A stretch of 6,229 bases of DNA from an uncultured Verrucomicrobiota bacterium. GTDB taxonomy: Bacteria > Verrucomicrobiota > Verrucomicrobiia > Limisphaerales > UBA9464. Where the stretch lies: contig CAIPFS010000271.1 of NCBI GenBank assembly GCA_903864375.1, positions 1 to 6,229 of the forward strand, given 5' to 3'. Below, one piece after another: positions 1 to 6,229 of the stretch. The position numbers and the translations under genes are program-made. Under the pieces are notes generated by a model that saw only the letters and a program-made list of their open reading frames with translations, was not told the origin of the DNA and made no database searches. How positions within the stretch are numbered: the first letter of the stretch is position 1; each line of letters begins with the position of its first letter.

Positions 1-239
1 GTCTTCAGAACCGAGGCGCTGCTTCCGACGGCCAGAATTTTGCCGTCCTTGACCGCCAGCGCTTCCGCCGACGGATTCCCATCGTTCATCGTCAGGATGG
101 GACCGTCCGTGTAGATGGTATCCGCAATGGGCTCCGTACTCGACGAATCGGTGGCCACGGGTTGTGTGGCGCAACTGCCGAGCAGGAGGGCACAGCCCAG
201 CAGGGAGGCTGTCCAGCGGGCCACGGGAGGGGTGCTCAT
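1..239 (-). CDS. Amidohydrolase-family lipoprotein, N-terminal fragment (runs off left edge)
   Basis: The first 79 residues of a protein whose remainder lies beyond the window. Residues 1-23 form a lipoprotein signal: a short positive start (R8), a hydrophobic stretch (ASLLGCALLLGS) and a lipobox LGSC with Cys23 as the lipidation site. Ala24 at the +2 position gives no inner-membrane retention signal. From about residue 39 the pattern ADTIYTDGPILTMND, then AEALAVKDGKILAVGS, is the typical N-terminal beta-sandwich of amidohydrolases of the YtcJ / Amidohydro_3 type, which hydrolyse C-N bonds using a metal. The metal-binding HxH motif would follow outside the window, so catalytic competence cannot be judged. 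The substrate cannot be predicted. The start ATG at 239 is chosen because it places the signal peptide correctly; there is no Shine-Dalgarno sequence. It lies 38 bp downstream of the beta-barrel gene on the same strand, so the two probably share a transcript. Confidence 0.85.
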   Translation of the reverse strand, partial: MSTPPVARWTASLLGCALLLGSCATQPVATDSSSTEPIADTIYTDGPILTMNDGNPSAEALAVKDGKILAVGSSASVLK

Positions 240-277
240 GATCGTGAATTGTCGGATGTAAATGGGTAAGTCGAAGG

Positions 278-1114
278 TTATCTCGGGAAAAGAAAGGTCA
301 GACTGACGCGAATGCTCCAGTCAGGAGCCCCATCCGGTTTGGTTCCGTAATATCGGATTCCGCCACCGAAGCTTACCATTTGAGAGCCGATTCGGGTCAC
401 CTTTCCGTAGAGTAATCCCAGCGGAACGGTCCACTTGGACGATTTCCAATCGTAGGTGGTTTCTGTCTGAGCCGTCAGGTTCTGTCCGTGCCCGAGAGAG
501 TACGTGACAAAAGGCTGCAAGAACGTGGCGTTGACCTCGGCACGGTCTGAATGTCCGGTCACGGACCACAGGTGATTGGCCAGGACTCCATAGGTCCATT
601 TTCCCTCCTGCTTCAGGGCAACTCCCGTCGGACCCAAACCCCACTTTTCCGACCCCAGGCGTCCGTCCGTCGCTGTTGGTAGAAGGAGGACGGGCCCGAT
701 ACCCCAGGTCCAGCCTCCCGAGGTGGGCTCTTTGGGGGAGAAGAAGAGGCTTTGGACGGTGTCTCCCAAGCCGGTCTGGCTGGTCGAACCGACGACGTCC
801 TGCTGATGGATGACCGGAACAATGGTGCGGCTGATCAGGTTCCAGTCGTCATTCAAAGAGAACGGGACCACCGGTTGGACATTGAGCGTGTACCGCCATC
901 CGTCGTTGGGCCCGATGCCAAAATCAAAATTGTTCTGGAACGGCACACTGATGAGCGCGGCGACTGGATTGGCGAGCTGCTTTGCCAGTGCATCCGCCGA
1001 ACCCGTGATTTCGGTTTCCACGGCATTGGTTCCTTCGGCGTGGAGGGGGGACAGGGTCCGGCAGAGCGTGCCCAGTGCCACGCAAGGGAGGAAAATGGAA
1101 AGGCGGGGAGACAT
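278..1114 (-). CDS. Exported protein, predicted outer-membrane beta-barrel (transporter/'neuromedin U'-type annotation)
   Basis: A 278-residue protein. Residues 1-26 look like a Sec signal peptide (hydrophobic core LSIFLPCVALGTLC, cleavage after LHA). The mature part resembles the bacterial family usually labelled 'transporter' or, misleadingly, 'neuromedin U': the opening NPVAALISVPFQNNFDFGIGP (residues 49-69), then PVVPFSLNDDWNLISRTIVP, GLGDTVQSLFF, GIGPVLLLPTAT and W/Y/F-rich alternating strands. It ends in a strand SIRVSLTFLF followed by PR, as expected for a barrel with an aromatic residue near the C terminus. The likely location is the outer membrane; the solute is unknown. The reading frame stays open upstream to an ATG at 1261, but those 49 extra residues are not signal-like and overlap the divergent gene's start, so the ATG at 1114 is preferred. 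No Shine-Dalgarno sequence precedes it. The family assignment comes from recalled motifs and is only moderately sure; the exported barrel character is firmer. Confidence 0.8.
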   Translation of the reverse strand: MSPRLSIFLPCVALGTLCRTLSPLHAEGTNAVETEITGSADALAKQLANPVAALISVPFQNNFDFGIGPNDGWRYTLNVQPVVPFSLNDDWNLISRTIVPVIHQQDVVGSTSQTGLGDTVQSLFFSPKEPTSGGWTWGIGPVLLLPTATDGRLGSEKWGLGPTGVALKQEGKWTYGVLANHLWSVTGHSDRAEVNATFLQPFVTYSLGHGQNLTAQTETTYDWKSSKWTVPLGLLYGKVTRIGSQMVSFGGGIRYYGTKPDGAPDWSIRVSLTFLFPR

Positions 1115-1259
1115 TTCAGGGAGGAAATTATTGAGTTCGTCCTGATTTGAGAAGGGCGAAGCTCTGCACGGACCAGAATTCAGGACCCATCCATGACAAA
1201 CAATTGTTGCTTGGAGTTTGAGGCGCTTCTGCGAGGCTGAGCCCTCAATAAATTCATTC
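1115..1259. promoter_or_regulatory. Divergent intergenic region between beta-barrel gene and ParA-like gene
   Basis: 145 bp separate the two divergent starts and must hold the promoters for both. It contains a perfect 10-bp palindrome, AACAATTGTT, at 1199-1208, which could be an operator but could also be chance in an AT-richer spacer. I could not find a convincing -35/-10 pair with correct spacing for either direction. The last 20 bases before the ATPase start are AT-rich (CAATAAATTCATTC) and lack a ribosome-binding sequence. Confidence 0.45.
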
Positions 1260-1955
1260 ATGGCCCATATTCATTTCATCGGAGGCGAAAAAGGTGGCGT
1301 CGGCAAATCGCTGGTTGCACGACTCATCGCGCAATATTTCATCGATCGGGAACTGCCCTTTCTCGGCTTCGATACGGACCGTTCCCACGGGGCCTTGATG
1401 CGTTTTTACTCCGGTTACGCCTCCCCGGTTCTGGTGGACCGTTATGAGACTCTCGATGCATTGATCGAGGCGGCGGTGGACCAGCCGGACCGCCGTATTC
1501 TGGTCGATCTGGCAGCACAAACCCACGATCCGCTGGTGCGATGGATGGATGAATCCAGCGTTCTGGAACTGGCTCCGGAACTGGGGGTGTCGCTGCACTA
1601 CTGGCATGTCATGGATGCCGGAAAAGACTCGGTGGACCTCCTGAAACGGTTGTTGGACCGGTTTGAATCACGGCTGAGCTACGTCCTCGTCCTGAACCAG
1701 ATCCGCGGTTCAGACTTTTCCCTGCTGGAACAATCCGGGGAGTTGGCGCGTGCACAGGCCGCGGGGGCCCGGGTCATTGGAATCCGCCACCTTCAGGATG
1801 CGGTCATGCACAAAATCGATGCGACCAGCAGCAGCTTCTGGGCGGCACAGAATCCGGCGGACAAGGCGACAACGGGGCTTGGATTGATGGAGCGCCAACG
1901 ACTCAAGACCTGGCTGCGGGATGTTTACCAGCAGCTGGAATTGGTCGGGATTTGA
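1260..1955 (+). CDS. ParA/MinD-superfamily P-loop ATPase (MobD-like)
   Basis: A 231-residue cytoplasmic P-loop ATPase. The deviant Walker A motif GGEKGGVGKS covers residues 8-17, with the signature Lys11 typical of the MinD/ParA/SIMIBI class and the catalytic Lys16. Switch I (Walker A') is FDTDRSHG, residues 37-44. The Walker B-like strand is RILVDLAAQ, residues 79-87. The strand YVLVLNQIRG (141-150) carries the Asn expected near the base-binding site. This combination matches a conserved stand-alone family often annotated as nucleotide-binding or mobilization protein MobD-like. There is no ParB partner, relaxase or parS-like repeat beside it, so a role in plasmid mobilization or chromosome partitioning is not supported here. 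The ATG at 1260 is chosen because the ATP-binding loop normally starts within the first ten residues. An upstream TTG at 1218 would add 14 residues without family character. It ends 9 bp from the convergent end of dabA. Confidence 0.85.
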   Translation: MAHIHFIGGEKGGVGKSLVARLIAQYFIDRELPFLGFDTDRSHGALMRFYSGYASPVLVDRYETLDALIEAAVDQPDRRILVDLAAQTHDPLVRWMDESSVLELAPELGVSLHYWHVMDAGKDSVDLLKRLLDRFESRLSYVLVLNQIRGSDFSLLEQSGELARAQAAGARVIGIRHLQDAVMHKIDATSSSFWAAQNPADKATTGLGLMERQRLKTWLRDVYQQLELVGI

Positions 1956-1964
1956 AGCGCCGGT

Positions 1965-4505
1965 TCATGCGGACGGAGCGGTGGGAAGGAGTAGTTCTTC
2001 CCATTGCCCCTCCCCGACGGCACGCCACGGACGGTGGGAGTCGGGCTCCAGGGCAATCAGCAGAACCCAGCCATTTTCCACGAGTTCCCGAACAGAAGCA
2101 TGGGCGTTCATGACCTGCTGGATGTCCTGTCGTCTGGCTTCCAGGATGACGGTCAATCGGATGGGCTCGTGTCGCCAGTCCTGCCCGTCGTGCAACGATT
2201 GAAGGGGAAGCCCGGTTTGAAGATCCCCTCCATTCCCCTGCCAGATACCAAAAGTGCCCACCACATTGTGAATCACCTTGTTGCCGCTGCCAAACACGCG
2301 GTTGTTCACGGTGGAAGCGTAGTATTGGAGATTGATCCAGCTGGCCACCACCATCGGTGCGGTCATGATCAAGGTCAGGATGGTCAGATCCGGGTCTCTG
2401 CTTGAATCGTAGTCATGCAGAAAGGTACGGCCTCCGAGATTCAGCTGTTTCGTCCGTTCCCTGGGTGCCGCGATAAAGGCCGCATTGCCTGCAAGACCCC
2501 ATTCCGGACGGACTTGCGCCCAGTCCTGACTGCGGGCAACCACCTCCAGATCGATGGTCGAAGGCGACCCGGCGGACAGGTCCATCGAGAGCGCCCGTTC
2601 GCCCCGGCATTGCCGCGAGGCGAGGGTGAGCCAATCCCGTGCGACCGCGACCTGGGCCGCGTCCCCGGGATTGAGATCTTCCAGGTCAAAAAGCTCGACC
2701 TCGTCCGTGGTGGTGTTGTGGAGGCCGGCAAGGAAAAGCGTGTCCTCTGGTATCCGGATGCCACGCTCGAGAAGCCCTTTCCGAACGGATGAACGATTCA
2801 GAATCCGGGCGGCGACACGGGCATTGACGTCCCCGGAGTGCCCTCCGCAGGCCCCACAATCGAGGGCTGAAGCGTAGGGATTATTGTTGGAGGTGCTTCC
2901 GTGACCGCAAACCAGCACCAGTCGGGCGAAGTTGCGGGTCAGTCCCATATTCCGAAGTGCGCCAGCCGCCAGTTCCAGTTGCTCGGTTTCATCCAGTCCT
3001 GTCGGGCGACGGCATACCGGCGTGGAAGGGACCTTTCCAATTTGAGGTCCCAGTGGGTTCGGCGCCGGGTCATCTGGAAGGTGAATGGAACTGCCTTGCG
3101 AGGCGACCATTTCGCGGACCAATTTGATGCCGTACCCAAGCCCGGCTGTTTCGACGAAGGAGAAGCAGGAGACGGCCGAGGTCTGAAATGACCGCCAGGC
3201 CTCCGACAGGGATTGCCCGAGGTTTTTACGGGCCAGGGCCTTTTGCTCCGCGCCCGTTTCGGCTCCGGTCAGACCTTCGCGGATTTGGAACTTCGGTGTG
3301 AGCAGGACCGGGCATTGCGCCCGGCCGTGAGATTGTCCGAGGGGGATGTATTCCACTGCCACTCCAAAGAATCCGGCGAAACCGATCGTTTCAACCTGAT
3401 CCGATTGGGCCTCCAGGGCCCGCCGGAATATTTCGGAACGGACATCAATGCAAAACACGGCTTGAAGCTGCTTTCTTGCCGTTGCGATGCGCGTCGAAGG
3501 GGCGGACGAACGCAATTTCCCGACCAACTCACGCTGGTAGGAATTTTCCAATGCCTTCATGGCGACGTACCGGGCCATGGTCCCCGGGACGGGGGCTGTC
3601 GAAACTCCGACTGTTTTTTGGATTTGGTCCTTCCAGGCCGCCTCTGAATTGGCCACTCCGAGGAACTGTTGTCGGAGTGCTCGATCGTAGGACAATCGGA
3701 TGGCGAGAAGGGAGATCAGGGATTCATCCGTCTGACCGGCCATCGACTTTTCCCGGACCAGGAATTGGACATAACTGCTCCAGCCCGAAAGGGTCATCCA
3801 CTGACGATGCAGGAACGGGGTGATTGACTCCTTTGAAATTCCAAGAATTTCGATGGATTCTTGAATCGCCGTGTTCGGATCGTCCGGCAGCCCTTGGACG
3901 AACCGTCGGAACTCTTTGAAGCCGCATAGTTCCGGATTGAGGTCCCGCTGAGCCGCCTGACGCCAGGCCCTCCAAAGTGGCAGATTCCGCCACGGCATCT
4001 GCCAGGAGGATTGTCCCTGGTCGTAATAGACGGAACACCACTTGGAAATTTCTTCCACAATCAGCGTGTTCCATGAGGAGCCGTCCTTCTGGTCAAGATG
4101 TTCTGCAAATGTAAGAATCTGTTCATTTTTTGGGGCACCCGATTGCTTTTGCAGGGCCGATATCAATGACCCCAGGTCGGCGATCGGGGAGGACGATACG
4201 GAACGGCCTGGAAGATGCCCCGGCTCCGACCGGAGTGCCGCATCCAGATCAAGCGGGGTGATCCGACCCGCTTCAATCTGTTCCAGATAATAGCTGGGCG
4301 GCAGAAAAATGTCTCCATGAGCAATCGAAGGAAGCTGGTGAGCGACGTCGCGAAAATGGTGATCGGTCCACCCGAGAAATGGATTGACGGCCACGAAATG
4401 GCTCAAGGGCCACAGGGGAGGTATCCGACGGCCGGCGGTTTGAATCGCAGGCTCGAGAAAGTCCTGATCCATGGTGTTGGAGAAGAGGGACGTGGGGCAG
4501 GTCAT
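1965..4505 (-). CDS. dabA: DabA: carbonic-anhydrase-like subunit of the DAB inorganic carbon pump (DUF2309/UPF0753)
   Basis: An 846-residue protein, close to the usual family length of about 800-1000. DabA works with the membrane subunit DabB on the cytoplasmic face. It resembles a beta-carbonic anhydrase whose CO2-to-bicarbonate step is coupled to cation flow, so inorganic carbon accumulates in the cell. The family signature RIPPLWPLSHFVAVNPF is at residues 27-43. The predicted zinc site is intact: Cys352 and Asp354 in FCIDVRSE (with Arg356), His535 in VCGHGS, and Cys550 in LDCGACGG. The His-Cys spacing of 15 equals that of the characterised Halothiobacillus neapolitanus protein (C351, D353, H524, C539, from memory). 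The C-terminal part (residues 689-760) contains the conserved GGRTFLHDYD, a hydrophobic run LTILTLIMTAPMVVASWI, then YYASTVNNRVFGSGNKVIHN and GTFGIWQGNGGDLQTGLP. The start at 4505 overlaps the dabB stop in ATGA, indicating translational coupling. The frame stays open upstream to 5132, but that part is antiphase to dabB. An internal ATG at 4472 is a possible alternative. Confidence 0.96.
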   Translation of the reverse strand: MTCPTSLFSNTMDQDFLEPAIQTAGRRIPPLWPLSHFVAVNPFLGWTDHHFRDVAHQLPSIAHGDIFLPPSYYLEQIEAGRITPLDLDAALRSEPGHLPGRSVSSSPIADLGSLISALQKQSGAPKNEQILTFAEHLDQKDGSSWNTLIVEEISKWCSVYYDQGQSSWQMPWRNLPLWRAWRQAAQRDLNPELCGFKEFRRFVQGLPDDPNTAIQESIEILGISKESITPFLHRQWMTLSGWSSYVQFLVREKSMAGQTDESLISLLAIRLSYDRALRQQFLGVANSEAAWKDQIQKTVGVSTAPVPGTMARYVAMKALENSYQRELVGKLRSSAPSTRIATARKQLQAVFCIDVRSEIFRRALEAQSDQVETIGFAGFFGVAVEYIPLGQSHGRAQCPVLLTPKFQIREGLTGAETGAEQKALARKNLGQSLSEAWRSFQTSAVSCFSFVETAGLGYGIKLVREMVASQGSSIHLPDDPAPNPLGPQIGKVPSTPVCRRPTGLDETEQLELAAGALRNMGLTRNFARLVLVCGHGSTSNNNPYASALDCGACGGHSGDVNARVAARILNRSSVRKGLLERGIRIPEDTLFLAGLHNTTTDEVELFDLEDLNPGDAAQVAVARDWLTLASRQCRGERALSMDLSAGSPSTIDLEVVARSQDWAQVRPEWGLAGNAAFIAAPRERTKQLNLGGRTFLHDYDSSRDPDLTILTLIMTAPMVVASWINLQYYASTVNNRVFGSGNKVIHNVVGTFGIWQGNGGDLQTGLPLQSLHDGQDWRHEPIRLTVILEARRQDIQQVMNAHASVRELVENGWVLLIALEPDSHRPWRAVGEGQWEELLLPTAPSA

Positions 4506-6118
4506 GAGTGGGAGCGGGTTGTCTTGAACGGCCAAAGGGCGGCCACGGTCCGATTTGCCAGCGTATTGAAGTAGAATCCGTTGCGGGCATGGACATAAAG
4601 TTGCTGGAAGAAGGGGTGATGGCCCCATTCCGATGGGAGTGAAAGAATCCACAGCCGGGCGAGGAACAGGGGTAGCAAGAGCAGAAGGAGAGTCCATTCC
4701 ACCACGGAAATCGTCGAAACCACACTGTGGGGGAGCGGCGGAAAAAGGGTTTCGAAAAGGCGGTTCAGGGCGAAATACGCCAGGCCGATCCCGAAAGCAA
4801 TGCCGGCCGCCAGAAGACCGTGAAGAAAGCGCGGCGAGCGGATCCAGACACCCCAGAGGAGGTGGGTCTGGGCCAGAGGCAACAGGCAGGTCATTAGCAG
4901 GTGGCCGGGTGTCGCCAGATGGATGTTGAGCAGGAAAGCCGAAATCGCGGTCAGGGCCAGGGAGGTCACCAGGGAAACAACAAGCGCGGTCCGGGAATTT
5001 CGCGGCAGCGGGCGTGGCAATGTGGCGCGGGGTTGGTGGACCGCACCGCCCGACGACAGGAAGGCATGAGCCTTGTAGAGGGAATGAGCGACCAGATGAA
5101 GCAGGGCCAGCGAGAACGCTCCGACGCCACATTCCAGCATCATGAACCCCATTTGTGCCACCGTTGAGAAGGCGAGGGATCGTTTGATGCTGGCGTGGGT
5201 GAGCATGACCAGCGAGGCGAACAGGGCCGTGAAGACCCCAAAAAGCGCCAGGGTTGCCATGGCCAACGGCGACAGCAGCACGAGCGCGTTCAATCGAAGG
5301 ATGAGAAATCCCCCGGCATTGATGATGCCGGCGTGCATCAACGCGGAGACGGGCGTCGGTGTTTCCATCGTGTCGGGCAGCCAGCTGTGGAAAGGGAACT
5401 GGGCGGACTTCAGCATGGCACCGAGCACCAGGAGAAAGCTGACCAGACTGGCCTCCATGGGAATGGATTCCGGAGCGGCATGGCGGAGTCGGTCGACGCC
5501 GATGAAGAGTTCAGAAAAATTCCAGGTCTGATACGTCTTCCACGAGAGAGCGATCACGGCGAGAAGACAGGCGTCGCCCAGGCGGCTGACGATGAATTTC
5601 TTTCGTGCGGCCAGCCGCGCCCCCGGGCGTTCGGGATAGAAAACGAGGAGATGATGAAGGCACCAGCTGGTGGAGCTCCAGGCGAGGGCAAATTGAACAA
5701 GGTTTCCCGAGATGAGGATGGTCAGGACCGAGGCCCCGGTGAGGCAGAGCCACCGGGTGAATCGGGCCTGCCCGGGGTCTCCACTCATGTACGATACGGA
5801 ATAGCGGAAGACGACCACGAGCAGGAACGCCACGAGGTTGAGCGTCACCAGCGACAGGGAGTCGATATGGAGCCCCAACTCGAAGGGACCGACCATCTTC
5901 CATGAGGCCTGGGTCGGGCCGGTGAACCAAAGGCAGAATGCTGACAGGAGGGAACAGGCCAGCCCCACCGCCGACATGCGGGCGGCAAGACGGGCCAGGC
6001 TGATCGGTCGACCCCGATGGAGAGGGGCCACCAGGATTCCGGTGACGGCGAGCATGGCCGGTGCGGCGAGAGCCAGCCACAGGGTCAGACCCGAAAGGGT
6101 TGAAGGGTTCATGGACAT
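4502..6118 (-). CDS. dabB: DabB: proton-conducting membrane subunit of the DAB inorganic carbon pump (NuoL/Mrp-like, PF00361)
   Basis: A 538-residue, very hydrophobic protein with roughly 13-14 predicted membrane helices, belonging to the proton-antiporter family of complex I subunits NuoL/M/N and Mrp. With DabA downstream it is DabB, expected to let cations flow inward to power DabA. Seen in the sequence: SRLGDACLL near 178-186, a buried Lys237 in LGAMLKSAQFPFHSWLPD, the hallmark METPTPVSALMHAGIINAGG (251-270), Lys312 in ASIKRSLAFSTVAQMGFM, and His345 plus Lys349 in HSLYKAHAFLSSG. These are the membrane-centre ionisable residues that form the proton path in the family. At the helix where NuoL has W-E (GWEGVGLCSYLL), this protein reads AWSSTSWCLHHLL, with Ser148 after Trp147, so the usual glutamate is absent. 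The start is uncertain: TTG at 6121, ATG at 6118 and ATG at 6112 are all in frame, and none has a ribosome-binding site; ATG 6118 is chosen. It is shorter than NuoL (about 610), lacking the long C-terminal lateral helix. No respiratory-complex genes are adjacent, which argues against NuoL. Confidence 0.94.
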   Translation of the reverse strand: MSMNPSTLSGLTLWLALAAPAMLAVTGILVAPLHRGRPISLARLAARMSAVGLACSLLSAFCLWFTGPTQASWKMVGPFELGLHIDSLSLVTLNLVAFLLVVVFRYSVSYMSGDPGQARFTRWLCLTGASVLTILISGNLVQFALAWSSTSWCLHHLLVFYPERPGARLAARKKFIVSRLGDACLLAVIALSWKTYQTWNFSELFIGVDRLRHAAPESIPMEASLVSFLLVLGAMLKSAQFPFHSWLPDTMETPTPVSALMHAGIINAGGFLILRLNALVLLSPLAMATLALFGVFTALFASLVMLTHASIKRSLAFSTVAQMGFMMLECGVGAFSLALLHLVAHSLYKAHAFLSSGGAVHQPRATLPRPLPRNSRTALVVSLVTSLALTAISAFLLNIHLATPGHLLMTCLLPLAQTHLLWGVWIRSPRFLHGLLAAGIAFGIGLAYFALNRLFETLFPPLPHSVVSTISVVEWTLLLLLLPLFLARLWILSLPSEWGHHPFFQQLYVHARNGFYFNTLANRTVAALWPFKTTRSHS

Positions 6119-6197
6119 CAAGTAACGGCGTCAGTGTGGCGTTGAGCCCAGTCCGTCATCCAATATATTGTTGTCAAAAGATCGTTCTCTTTGGTAA
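6119..6197. promoter_or_regulatory. Divergent control region between dabBA and the LysR-type gene
   Basis: 79 bp must carry the promoters of dabBA (minus) and the divergent regulator (plus). A perfect 10-bp palindrome CAATATATTG lies at 6161-6170, inside a longer AT-rich patch. Overlapping divergent promoters with an A/T-rich dyad are the usual arrangement for LysR-type control, where the regulator binds one site to repress itself and activate its neighbour. Because the core is palindromic it offers a TATATT -10-like box on both strands. For the minus strand I see no -35 at correct spacing: TTGACA at 6177-6172 lies only a few bases from the box. Operator function is inferred from layout. Confidence 0.6.
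6142..6169 (+). promoter_or_regulatory. Candidate sigma70 promoter for the LysR-type gene
   Basis: TTGAGC at 6142-6147 and TATATT at 6164-6169 are separated by 16 bp, a workable sigma70 arrangement. The -10 ends 28 bases before the ATG at 6198. The -10 box lies inside the palindrome CAATATATTG, so a regulator bound there would block its own gene, as is common for LysR-type autoregulation. Judged by consensus match only. Confidence 0.35.
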
Positions 6198-6229
6198 ATG
6201 AATCGGATGGCCTTTTTGAACTACCATCA
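6198..6229 (+). CDS. LysR-type transcriptional regulator, N-terminal fragment (runs off right edge)
   Basis: Only about ten codons are visible, reading MNRMAFLNYHH. The pattern LNYHHL(x)YFW is the opening of the first helix of the winged helix-turn-helix domain in NhaR/CbbR-like LysR-family regulators, and the sequence ends just where LRYFW or similar should follow. The gene is divergent from dabBA with a 79-bp gap. LysR-type (CbbR-like) genes are commonly found beside carbon-concentrating and DUF2309 genes in autotrophs, and this position suggests it controls dabBA in response to inorganic carbon limitation. The start could be ATG 6198 or ATG 6207; neither has a Shine-Dalgarno sequence. The call rests on very few residues plus context. 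Confidence 0.65.
   Translation, partial: MNRMAFLNYH

Noticed and set aside
752..1150. Plus-strand open frames opposite the beta-barrel gene
   Set aside because: They are antisense shadows with no domain character, and the minus-strand frame has a signal peptide and barrel pattern.
1115..1261. Extension of the beta-barrel gene to an ATG at 1261
   Set aside because: The 49 added residues would bury the signal peptide inside the protein and overlap the start of the divergent ATPase gene.
1956..1964. A bidirectional terminator between the convergent ATPase gene and dabA
   Set aside because: The 9-bp gap and its flanks show no stem-loop with a T-run on either strand.
4506..5132. Open extension of the dabA frame by 209 residues upstream
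   Set aside because: It lies entirely within dabB in another frame, is Pro/Arg/Ser-rich low-complexity sequence without family similarity, and the DabA signature starts soon after the ATG at 4505.
5195..5905. 236-residue open frame on the plus strand inside dabB
   Set aside because: It is the antisense of a well-supported membrane protein gene; its translation is Gly/Glu/Arg/Gln-rich with no recognisable domain.
4502..6118. Complex I subunit NuoL or Mrp antiporter subunit
   Set aside because: No nuo or mrp neighbours occur, the long C-terminal lateral helix is absent, and the gene is translationally coupled to dabA, which defines it as dabB.
6172..6177. TTGACA on the minus strand as the -35 box of dabBA
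   Set aside because: A perfect -35 hexamer, but no -10-like hexamer occurs 16-18 bp downstream (the sequence there is GC-rich), so a promoter is not claimed.

Overview
The window is 6.2 kb of dense bacterial sequence, moderately GC-rich by eye. Its central feature is a two-gene operon for a DAB-type inorganic carbon pump: dabB, a proton-channel subunit related to NuoL and the antiporters, and dabA, a DUF2309/UPF0753 subunit resembling a beta-carbonic anhydrase. This points to a chemolithoautotrophic or otherwise CO2-fixing bacterium. Leptospirillum-like Nitrospirota or an acidophilic/sulfur-oxidising proteobacterium would fit, but the sequence alone does not settle the taxon. No Rubisco, carboxysome or rTCA gene lies in the window, so the carbon-fixation pathway is not visible.

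Layout from left to right. (1) At 1-239, minus strand, is the 5' end of a lipoprotein-type amidohydrolase that runs off the left edge. (2) At 278-1114, minus strand, is an exported protein predicted to be an outer-membrane beta-barrel, 38 bp upstream of the amidohydrolase and probably co-transcribed with it. (3) At 1115-1259 is a divergent intergenic region. (4) At 1260-1955, plus strand, is a ParA/MinD-like ATPase of the MobD-like type. (5) At 1965-4505, minus strand, is dabA, convergent with the ATPase across a 9-bp gap. (6) At 4502-6118, minus strand, is dabB, whose stop overlaps the dabA start in an ATGA. (7) At 6119-6197 is a short divergent control region with a perfect 10-bp palindrome. 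(8) At 6198-6229, plus strand, are the first codons of what looks like a LysR-type regulator.

How the genes work together: DabB is expected to pass protons (or another cation) inward and so drive DabA, which converts CO2 to bicarbonate in one direction and accumulates dissolved inorganic carbon in the cytoplasm. The divergent LysR-type gene is the natural candidate regulator, as CbbR-type proteins are for carbon-fixation genes. The left-hand genes (amidohydrolase, beta-barrel, ATPase) have no evident functional tie to the pump. None of the six gene starts has a convincing Shine-Dalgarno sequence, so every start is chosen from protein features rather than ribosome-binding sites. I see no RNA gene, mobile element, CRISPR array, or frameshift.
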